Part shown: positions 8,635 through 14,322 of the stretch, piece after piece
Position numbering within the stretch: position 1 is the first letter of the stretch
Layout of the letters: every line of letters starts with the position of its first letter
Source: Anaerovibrio lipolyticus DSM 3074
GTDB lineage: Bacteria; Bacillota; Negativicutes; Selenomonadales; Selenomonadaceae
Reading direction: 5' to 3'
Length of the DNA stretch: 64,000 nt
Assembly: GCF_900141865.1 (NCBI RefSeq)
Contig: NZ_FQYW01000003.1
Coordinates: 1-64,000 of the forward strand
Program-made: the position numbers and the translations under genes
The notes under the pieces: model-generated
Database searches by the model: none
What the model was told of the DNA's origin: nothing
The model's input: only the letters and a program-made list of their open reading frames with translations

Positions 8635-10059
8635 TTAAAATTGAAAATAAATAAAAGAAGATGTAGCCAATGGCATCTTTAAAATAGTCCAGTATATAAT
8701 GACAATATAGATCCCCCAGCGCAGTATTGTTTTACGATGAGATAGCCATTCTAACACATCTTGTTTAAGCGATACATAATCAAAAACAAATATTAAAGCG
8801 ATAGGATAAAGTAATGCCCTTACATCAGATTTAAATATTCCTATACCACTATGTAGATACCACTCTATGCCGCCAGTTGGAACAATAATATTGCCTAAAA
8901 TATAAAAGGCATCCGAAATCGTTCTGGCTCTGAAAAACACCCAAGCTATATTACATACAACAAATATAAATAATATTGAAAGAATTCTTCTAAGACCATG
9001 TTTCTCAATTTTATTAAAGCTCAATACATTCTCAATAACCTGGATAATCCCATGGATTCCGCCCCATAAAACAAATGTCCAATTTGCACCATGCCAAAGG
9101 CCACTCACCAAGAAGGTTATCATAATATTTATATTATGTCTTAACGCCGAACATCTGCTACCGCCAAGAGGAATATACAGATAGTCCCTAAACCAGGTAG
9201 ACAGAGAAATATGCCACCGTCCCCAAAATTCTTTCAAACTACCGGACCAATACGGACTCTTGAAATTGGTCATTAACTTAATACCAAGTATTCTGGCAGA
9301 CCCAATAGCAATATCAGAGTAACCGGAAAAATCACAATAGATCTGTAGTGTAAATAAAAATACTGCTAATAGCAAATCAAAACCTGTGCATTTGCCCAGT
9401 GAACCATATACGTTATCTACAATAATGGCGGCATTATCCGCCACTACCAGCTTCTTAAAAAATCCCCACGCCATTAATCTGAGACCATATACTGCCTCAT
9501 CATAATCAAATTTCTTAACCGACTTTATCTGCGGCAATAAATTTGGGGTTCTTTCGATAGGACCCGCAACGAGCTGTGGAAAGAAGGAAATAAAAGTTGC
9601 ATATTGTCCAAAATGGTGTTCAGCCTTTACCTTACCTTTATAAACATCGATAACATAGCTCAAGGTCTGGAAGGTATAAAATGATATTCCCACCGGCAAC
9701 AACACCTGTAAAGTAACAGGATGTAATGGCAGTGCCAACTGGGCACAGACGTAGGCCACCGATTCTGATATAAAATTGAAATACTTAAACACAAACAATA
9801 CACCTAAACAAATTAGGCTGGTCACAGCTAGAACAAGCTTCTTTTGTGTTGTCGATTCTGTTCGTTCCAATATAATAGCCGAAATATAAGACACTATGGT
9901 CGTGCCTAATATTAGTACCACATACTGGGGATTCCAACTCATATAGAAATAGTAGCTGGCCACCAAAAGTAACCACCACCGATAACGATGTGGCAGCCCC
10001 CAATATAATAAAAACACTAATGGTAAAAATATTGCATATTGTTGAGAATTAAAATTCAT
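8635..10059 (-). CDS. MBOAT-family membrane O-acyltransferase (copy 2)
   Basis: A 474-residue MBOAT acyltransferase collinear with copy 1 at 1593-3008 and clearly paralogous to it. It has PVGISFYTFQ (122-131), AGPIER (165-170), GLRLMAWGFFKK (192-203), EFWGRWHISLS (277-287) and LWHGANW with the probable catalytic His323. ATG 10059 gives an N terminus matching copy 1 (MNFNSQQYAIF against MSFNSIEYAIF) but has no ribosome site close by. A GTG at 10098 would add 13 residues; GGAGGT lies about 21 bases before the chosen ATG. The gene heads the minus-strand locus and pairs with the SGNH gene downstream. Confidence 0.88.
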   Translation of the reverse strand: MNFNSQQYAIFLPLVFLLYWGLPHRYRWWLLLVASYYFYMSWNPQYVVLILGTTIVSYISAIILERTESTTQKKLVLAVTSLICLGVLFVFKYFNFISESVAYVCAQLALPLHPVTLQVLLPVGISFYTFQTLSYVIDVYKGKVKAEHHFGQYATFISFFPQLVAGPIERTPNLLPQIKSVKKFDYDEAVYGLRLMAWGFFKKLVVADNAAIIVDNVYGSLGKCTGFDLLLAVFLFTLQIYCDFSGYSDIAIGSARILGIKLMTNFKSPYWSGSLKEFWGRWHISLSTWFRDYLYIPLGGSRCSALRHNINIMITFLVSGLWHGANWTFVLWGGIHGIIQVIENVLSFNKIEKHGLRRILSILFIFVVCNIAWVFFRARTISDAFYILGNIIVPTGGIEWYLHSGIGIFKSDVRALLYPIALIFVFDYVSLKQDVLEWLSHRKTILRWGIYIVIIYWTILKMPLATSSFIYFQF

Positions 10060-10217
10060 AATAACGCTAAAACGCTCTTCACCTCCGACATCCTTCACAT
10101 ACTATCATAAACTGAAACAGCCAACAACCAAAAAAGGAATTCAAATGATTATCCAGCATTATCTTGGGTACACGTAAATTATCTTTCATACTTGCATATT
10201 TCGAATACATCCTATAT

Positions 10218-10254
10218 AATAACTCAAAACGAGTATTGCTCATTTTGAGTTATT
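10218..10254. promoter_or_regulatory. Palindromic operator upstream of the Xre regulator
   Basis: A 16-base inverted repeat (10218-10233 and 10239-10254, arm AATAACTCAAAACGAG) with one mismatch and a 5-base spacer. Each arm contains a smaller near-palindrome of the form CTCAtTTTGAG. It lies about 30 bases before the regulator's start codon and faces the divergent MBOAT-SGNH locus. Such a site is expected for autoregulation by the adjacent HTH protein and may also control the acyltransferase genes. Confidence 0.6.
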
Positions 10255-10284
10255 GGGGTTACTTTTTTAGTGGAGGGATGCAAA

Positions 10285-10812
10285 ATGAAAAATAGAAAAG
10301 TAAATTCTGTCATTCCAGGCAGGCTAAGAATATTAAGAAATTCAAAAAAAATGCAACAAGCTGATATTGCCAAAATCCTCGATGTTTCTACCACATGTTA
10401 CGCGCAATATGAACGAGGTGAACGTGACTTACCTTTGGATGTCGCCGGTAAGCTTTGTAAATTATATGGCTGTGATATTTCTGTAATTATGACCCTACCA
10501 ATCATAAGCGAAGTTATAGTTCCAAATAATTTGATTATCAATGCCCAAGAAGTCATTAATAATGCCCATATTACAGGTGACTGGCAAATTGATAGTGAAA
10601 CATTTAAAAAAATTGATGACGCTATGGCTCCTATTTTTAAAGCGCGTGAAGAGGCATTCAACATTTCAGATATCCCCACTGATATCTTGAAAGATATTAC
10701 CCCGATTACCATAAAAACAGTTAGATTAAATAATGATGTAGAACAATTAATAAACACCTACCTTCGTTTAAATCGGGAAGCTCTTAACAAAGGACCAATT
10801 GAACAAAAATAA
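10285..10812 (+). CDS. Xre-family HTH transcriptional regulator
   Basis: A 175-residue protein with an N-terminal Cro/CI-type helix-turn-helix (about 12-66). It contains the pattern Q.DIAKILDVSTTCYAQYERGERDLPLD and ends at the LCKLYGCDISVI helix. The remaining 110 residues are charged and mostly helical, without a known domain that I recognise. ATG 10285 is chosen because GGAGGG stands seven bases before it; an in-frame GTG at 10270 has no ribosome site. The palindrome at 10218-10254 just upstream is its likely operator. The first divergent gene is MBOAT copy 2, so this protein may regulate the acylation locus; that is inference from position. Confidence 0.82.
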   Translation: MKNRKVNSVIPGRLRILRNSKKMQQADIAKILDVSTTCYAQYERGERDLPLDVAGKLCKLYGCDISVIMTLPIISEVIVPNNLIINAQEVINNAHITGDWQIDSETFKKIDDAMAPIFKAREEAFNISDIPTDILKDITPITIKTVRLNNDVEQLINTYLRLNREALNKGPIEQK

Positions 10813-10892
10813 TAATTTAAATTGATTATATCTTATATTCATGCAAGAATAATTGTAAATATATTATATAAAAAATTGGGATGGTGGTAAAA

Positions 10893-11186
10893 ATGAGTTT
10901 AACTGCATTTAACTGGAAAAATAAGGGTGGTACCGGAAAACGAACGTGTAAATGCGGAAGTTGGAAAAATCATTGGTTGAAGTTTTCTAAAAAGCCCTGG
11001 CCAAGCCAATGCTCTGTGTATGGATGCACTAATCCCCCTACGTTAGGTGCCCACATTATAAATACAAATGTGATAGGAGAAAAAATTGTCCCTATGTGTG
11101 AATCATGCAACAAATTAAGCGGAGTGTTTGATCTAAAAGGAGGAATAACGTTAGTAGAAGCAAATGTAGCTAACACTTGTGGTTAA
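10893..11186 (+). CDS. Small Cys/His-rich HNH-like protein, function unknown
   Basis: A 97-residue protein with ordered metal-ligand pairs: Cys19-x-Cys21 (CKCGSWKNHW), Cys40-x4-Cys45 (CSVYGC), His54 in LGAHI, and Cys69-x2-Cys72 followed by Asn (PMCESCNK). From the second pair on, the order resembles the C..C / H / N-x2-C-x2-C layout of HNH nuclease folds. I recall similar small uncharacterised bacterial proteins with a GSW..HW.KFS start and a GAH..(I/V)VP.C..CN end, but no function. ATG 10893 is preceded by GGTGGT; an upstream ATG at 10881 is also in frame. It lies 80 bases after the Xre gene on the same strand. Confidence 0.65.
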   Translation: MSLTAFNWKNKGGTGKRTCKCGSWKNHWLKFSKKPWPSQCSVYGCTNPPTLGAHIINTNVIGEKIVPMCESCNKLSGVFDLKGGITLVEANVANTCG

Positions 11187-11253
11187 AATACTAACGCATT
11201 AAATATCATCGATGACTTTAATGTTATCAATTAATTTGCTTAGAGAAATAATT

Positions 11254-11292
11254 AGGACCAACTTCTCTTTCGAGCGGTTGGTCCTATTATTA
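11254..11292. terminator. Intrinsic terminator-like hairpin
   Basis: AGGACCAAC (11254-11262) pairs perfectly with GTTGGTCCT (11277-11285). A/T-rich sequence including ATTATTATTT follows on the plus strand. It would end plus-strand transcription from the HNH-like gene. Confidence 0.65.
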
Positions 11293-11293
11293 T

Positions 11294-11389
11294 TTAAAAC
11301 TTAAACTTCCTCAGCACAGTCTGTACATCATGGGCCAGTTTGGCCAGTGCATCAATTGCCGTTGCAACGAGAGGACTACAATTACGAAG
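11294..11389 (-). pseudogene. C-terminal gene remnant
   Basis: Read on the minus strand, this stretch encodes about 31 residues ending VQTVLRKFKF and stop, with a regular coding pattern (PLVATAIDALAKLAHD). It is closed upstream by an in-frame TAG and has no start or ribosome site. It looks like the tail of a lost gene in a decayed region. I do not recognise the parent family. Confidence 0.35.
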
Positions 11390-11420
11390 CTAAGGGGATT
11401 AGGTATAAATTTATATTCAG

Positions 11421-11729
11421 TTAGACACATTTAAAAACAAACATGGCTGCAACAAAGCATACAGTACCTATCCCAGCTAACAGCCAATGAATTTTCCCAT
11501 CACTAAACATCGATTGGGCAAAACTTATGAGCAATGCTATGCTGCCTACTGTACCAAGATTAAAGCAAATCGTTTTAGCCATAGTCCCCATTCCCGATGA
11601 ATCTTTTACCCAATCAACATTAATATTGATTAATGTAAACAATGCTATGAATATAGTCATCACCATAACATTGGCATATATATTCTTCTCCATTGACTTG
11701 AACTCAGTTTTTTCATCTATCTTGCGCAT
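11421..11729 (-). CDS. Small three-segment membrane protein, unknown
   Basis: A 102-residue protein with a charged N terminus (about 1-15) and three hydrophobic segments (about 19-37, 50-68 and 82-100), hence an inner-membrane protein. I do not recognise a family. ATG 11729 lies inside the 3' end of the 40-codon ORF upstream, which suggests translational coupling; Met13 is an alternative start. It sits in the AT-rich decayed region, so it may be accessory or a remnant. Confidence 0.5.
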   Translation of the reverse strand: MRKIDEKTEFKSMEKNIYANVMVMTIFIALFTLININVDWVKDSSGMGTMAKTICFNLGTVGSIALLISFAQSMFSDGKIHWLLAGIGTVCFVAAMFVFKCV

Positions 11730-11839
11730 AGCCTGTTTGTATATTCTGCCATGCCAGTAAAATCAATTTCATCCTTAAAAGTACCATCATATAAAGCGTC
11801 AACATCCCCATTGACCTCTTCAAAATAATATTGCACCAT
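11717..11839 (-). CDS. Small acidic ORF (40 codons), unknown
   Basis: Starting at ATG 11839 this reads MVQYYFEEVNGDVDALYDGT and continues for 40 residues to a TAG at 11717. Its last codons overlap the start of the membrane protein gene. The peptide is acidic and has a non-random, protein-like composition. There is no clear ribosome site, and stop codons lie upstream in frame, so it may be the tail of a decayed gene. No family recognised. Confidence 0.35.
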   Translation of the reverse strand: MVQYYFEEVNGDVDALYDGTFKDEIDFTGMAEYTNRLCAR

Positions 11840-11876
11840 CGTAATATGCGTGTTAAAATGTGCGTGTAAGTATTAT

Positions 11877-11949
11877 CATATGGTAAAAATGGCGTTTTTT
11901 ACCATATGCCACATTGATATATAGTAAAATTGGTATTTTTTACCATATC
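11877..11949. promoter_or_regulatory. Tandem GGTAAAAA palindromes before the fic remnant
   Basis: A perfect 13-base inverted repeat (11877-11889 and 11896-11908, arm CATATGGTAAAAA, spacer 6) is followed by a degenerate second copy (11916-11929 and 11936-11949, arm ending TTTTTTACCATATC). The pair ends just before the ribosome site of the Fic-like gene. The arrangement looks like a double operator for a regulator that is no longer encoded nearby. Confidence 0.5.
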
Positions 11950-11971
11950 AAATTAGAAGGTGAAAATACTC

Positions 11972-12367
11972 ATGAAATATCAAGATTTAAAGAAAATATA
12001 TTATAAAGACTCCAAGTCACATGAAAAGGCATACCAATTACGCTATTCAGCTCCGTTTACCGAACACCTGAATTTTACCGTACACCAATACAACTATGAT
12101 TCCAATTATCCAGGCTTTTACTGTTATACACAGGAAATAGTCTGCTTACTGGATGAGATTTATTCTAAGTGTATGAGTCTATATACATTATTACCAAATA
12201 TCCCCGAAGCCGGCATAATACAATATCTGCATAATCTACTTATACAGGAAATAAAATCCAGTAATGCCATCGAAGGTGTACGTAGCACACGACGCGAAAT
12301 TTCAAATGCAATGAACCAACGTAATCCGTCAAAATATGTACGTCTATGGGGAATTGTAAATAAATAA
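11972..12367 (+). pseudogene. Fic-family protein, N-terminal fragment
   Basis: The protein has 131 residues from ATG 11972 (AGAAGG upstream). It matches the N-terminal part of class II/III Fic proteins, including the inhibitory-helix motif (S/T)xxxE(G/N) in SSNAIEGVRSTRREI near the C-terminal third. The whole Fic core with its HPFxxGNGR AMPylation motif is missing: the frame closes shortly after RLWGIVNK. Fic enzymes normally AMPylate target proteins; this remnant cannot. It lies behind the double palindrome at 11877-11949. The next 150 bases hold an unrelated frame, so a deletion probably removed the centre. Confidence 0.65.
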
Positions 12368-12516
12368 CAAACACCATTGAAAAGACTAGAAAAACGGTAC
12401 AAAAAAGAATTGACATACTACCCAAACACCTATTACGAATCAATAATAGTTCAAAGCCTTATCGCTATCGTTTTAATAAAGCAGTGCTAGATACGTATCT
12501 GAATGATATACAATAA
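12364..12516 (+). pseudogene. Possible C-terminal remnant of a DNA-binding protein
   Basis: Directly after the Fic fragment another frame is open from 12364 to a TAA at 12514-12516. It encodes about 50 residues ending RINNSSKPYRYRFNKAVLDT-YLNDIQ. The pattern (S)KPYR(Y)RFNKAVLD.YL recalls the end of excisionase/HTH_17-type proteins, but could also be the true Fic C terminus. It has no start codon or ribosome site, so it is best read as debris left by a deletion. Confidence 0.35.
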
Positions 12517-12520
12517 CGCC

Positions 12521-12548
12521 AAAGGGGTTGCCACACGGCAACCCCTTT
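12521..12548. terminator. Bidirectional terminator hairpin at the 3' end of pfkA
   Basis: A perfect 12-bp stem AAAGGGGTTGCC / GGCAACCCCTTT with loop ACAC lies 18 bases beyond the pfkA stop (minus strand). A and T at the stem base serve both strands. It separates the accessory region from the housekeeping block. Confidence 0.75.
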
Positions 12549-12566
12549 CAATTGCATAGTATAATT

Positions 12567-13544
12567 TTATGCCAATACCTTGGACAATCTGATAAACTCT
12601 GTATCCAGAGTCTTTCTGTTATTAGTGGCCTCGTCGATTGGAATTTCCACCACCATGCCGGTATCGAAGCCTACCACTACGTCCTTCTTGCCATTAATTA
12701 TGGCCAGTACAGCCTTTTCCCCAAGCATGCTGGCATTTATGCGGTCCTCCACTGTAGGGGAGCCGCCACGCTGGATATGTCCCAGCACTGTTACCCTGGT
12801 GTCAATTTCAGTTTTCTCCTGAATCTGCTTGCCCAGCTCTGTGGTGGTGACCCCCATTCCCTTCAGGGCACCATCGGCAACCACCAGCAGACTATACTTT
12901 TTCCCCTTGGCATAGTCTGCACGGATTTCCTCACAAATCTGGTCAATGTTGGACTTGGTTTCAGGCACCAGTACATACTCGGCACCGCCGGCGATGCCAG
13001 CTGTCATGGCCAGCCACCCGGAGGTCTTGCCCATTACCTCAATAAGCACTATGCGGCGATGAGCACATGCCGTATCGCGGAGCTTGTTTATGGCATCTAC
13101 CACTGTATTGGCGGCTGTATCAGACCCGATGGTATAATCCGTACCCCACACATCATTTTCAATGGTAGCCGGAATACCAATAACAGGCATACCAAATTCC
13201 TTGCTCATGGTGGCGGCACCTTTGATGCTGCCACTGCCGCCAATGACGATAAGACCTTCAATGCCGTGCTTTTTCAAATTTTCATAGCCCTGACGACGGC
13301 CATCCTCCTCGAAGAACTCTCCGCTGCGGGCGATACCCAGGAAAGTGCCTCCCCGCTGAATCATGTCACCCACACTACGGGTATTGAGCTCCTCGATTTC
13401 GTCATTAACAAGTCCTTTGTAGCCGTTGTGTACGCCCCAAATATGGACACCCTGATGGACTGCGGTGCGTACTACTGCACGAATGCAGGCATTCATGGCT
13501 GGACAATCGTTACCGCTGGTTAATACTGCTATATTATGTAACAT
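12567..13544 (-). CDS. pfkA: 6-phosphofructokinase family protein with altered active site
   Basis: 325 residues, full length and collinear with bacterial ATP-PFK (PfkA), the enzyme that phosphorylates fructose 6-phosphate. Retained features include GGTFLGIARS (65-74), GTDYTIG (134-140), Arg164, GHIQRGGSP (255-263) and Asp131. Several residues that build the ATP/Mg and phosphoryl-transfer site differ from E. coli PfkA: TSGGD reads TSGND (Asn12 for Gly11), GGDGS reads GGSGS (Ser104 for Asp103), TIDND reads TIEND (Glu129 for the catalytic base Asp127), MGR reads MGK (Lys173 for Arg171), and the VAEG Glu is Asp224. It may have low or different activity, or be a regulatory paralogue. Codon pattern and frame are intact. 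Confidence 0.85.
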   Translation of the reverse strand: MLHNIAVLTSGNDCPAMNACIRAVVRTAVHQGVHIWGVHNGYKGLVNDEIEELNTRSVGDMIQRGGTFLGIARSGEFFEEDGRRQGYENLKKHGIEGLIVIGGSGSIKGAATMSKEFGMPVIGIPATIENDVWGTDYTIGSDTAANTVVDAINKLRDTACAHRRIVLIEVMGKTSGWLAMTAGIAGGAEYVLVPETKSNIDQICEEIRADYAKGKKYSLLVVADGALKGMGVTTTELGKQIQEKTEIDTRVTVLGHIQRGGSPTVEDRINASMLGEKAVLAIINGKKDVVVGFDTGMVVEIPIDEATNNRKTLDTEFIRLSKVLA

Positions 13545-13583
13545 GGTGAGGATTCCCCCTTTAAATACATATATTTTTCTTCA

Positions 13584-13771
13584 GGGGCATTACTTTCAGC
13601 AAGGGACTCAGGGCTAAAACTATTGTTTTGCTTTCAATTAGTCAGCAAGAAAAATCCAAACTCGCTTCGCCCTTACAGGCCTCGCTCAAACAGTGGATGT
13701 TTTCTCGCTGTGAAAGTATGCAAAAAATAGCTTCTTAACGCCCATCGCCCAACGCTTCAAGTAATTGCCCC
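13584..13771 (+). repeat. Long-palindrome intergenic repeat, copy 1
   Basis: An imperfect hairpin about 188 bp long. The outer ends are GGGGCA-TTACTT and AAGTAATTGCCCC; inner matching arms include GGGCTAAAACTAT and ATAGCTTCTTAACGCCC. The core has ACTCGCTTCG and CTCGCTCAAACA. The family signature CTAAAACT...TTCTTAACG and the core ACTCGC..GCTCAAACA recur at 39810, 49543 and 50371. It fills the gap between smpB and pfkA and encodes nothing. Confidence 0.7.
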
Positions 13772-13799
13772 TAACGAAACATCTTCTAAGCTAAATAGG

Positions 13800-14264
13800 T
13801 CATCTGCCACGTAAATCGCGTTCTATGTCGCGTTTTACGGCCTTATCCTTAAGATCCTGACGCTTGTCATAATTGTGTTTACCGCTGGCCAAAGCAATTT
13901 CAATTTTCGCTCTGCCCTTAACAAAGTATATTTTCAACGGAACTATGGTAAAACCCTTCTCACGAGTCTTACTAAATAATTTTATTATTTCCTGTTTATG
14001 CATCAAAAGCTTACGGGGCCTGCGTTCGTCGTGATTAAAAATATTTCCGTGATCGTAAGGACTGATGTGCATATTTACAATAAATATTTCGCCGTTTTTT
14101 ATTTCGGCGTAGCTGTCCTTAAGGTTTGCTTTGCCTTCACGCAGGGATTTTACCTCGGTTCCCTGGAGAACCAGCCCTGCCTCGAAGGTGTCGTGAATAA
14201 AATAGTCGTGGCGGGCCTTGCGGTTTTCGCAGACTATTTTAGTGCCTTGGTTTTGTTTACTCAT
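13800..14264 (-). CDS. smpB: SsrA-binding protein SmpB
   Basis: The 154-residue partner of tmRNA in ribosome rescue; it binds the tRNA-like domain of SsrA RNA and brings it to stalled ribosomes. Family motifs are [34 protein letters not shown], the [16 protein letters not shown] block and the Lys-rich tail ending [14 protein letters not shown] 14264 has GAGG six bases upstream; the longer frame from 14276 starts within the ribosome-site region. It is the last gene of secG-esterase-rnr-smpB. Its ribosome site lies in a GC-rich repeat (14273-14315). The tmRNA gene itself is not seen in this window. Confidence 0.96.
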   Translation of the reverse strand: MSKQNQGTKIVCENRKARHDYFIHDTFEAGLVLQGTEVKSLREGKANLKDSYAEIKNGEIFIVNMHISPYDHGNIFNHDERRPRKLLMHKQEIIKLFSKTREKGFTIVPLKIYFVKGRAKIEIALASGKHNYDKRQDLKDKAVKRDIERDLRGR

Positions 14265-14272
14265 TAAATACC

Positions 14273-14315
14273 TCATCCGCCCCCTGCGGGGGCACCTTCC
14301 CCAGAGGGGAAGGCT
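14273..14315. repeat. GC-rich hairpin repeat, copy A
   Basis: A compact double hairpin with palindromes CCCCCTGCGGGGG and CCTTCCCCAGAGGGGAAGG. The same layout (CTCCTGTGGAG followed by CTTCCCCAGTGGGGAAG) occurs at 19535-19576. On the minus strand its edge carries GGATGAGG, which serves as the smpB ribosome site. I recall this type of short repeat as frequent in Firmicute genomes. Confidence 0.7.
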
Positions 14316-14322
14316 TTATGCT

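Noticed and set aside
12528-13523. Plus-strand ORF of 331 codons opposite pfkA
   Set aside because: A shadow of the real gene, with no ribosome site and no family resemblance.
13545-13800. CRISPR-like repeats in the gaps holding the long palindromes
   Set aside because: Copies are dispersed single hairpins, not regularly spaced direct repeats with spacers, and no cas genes are present.
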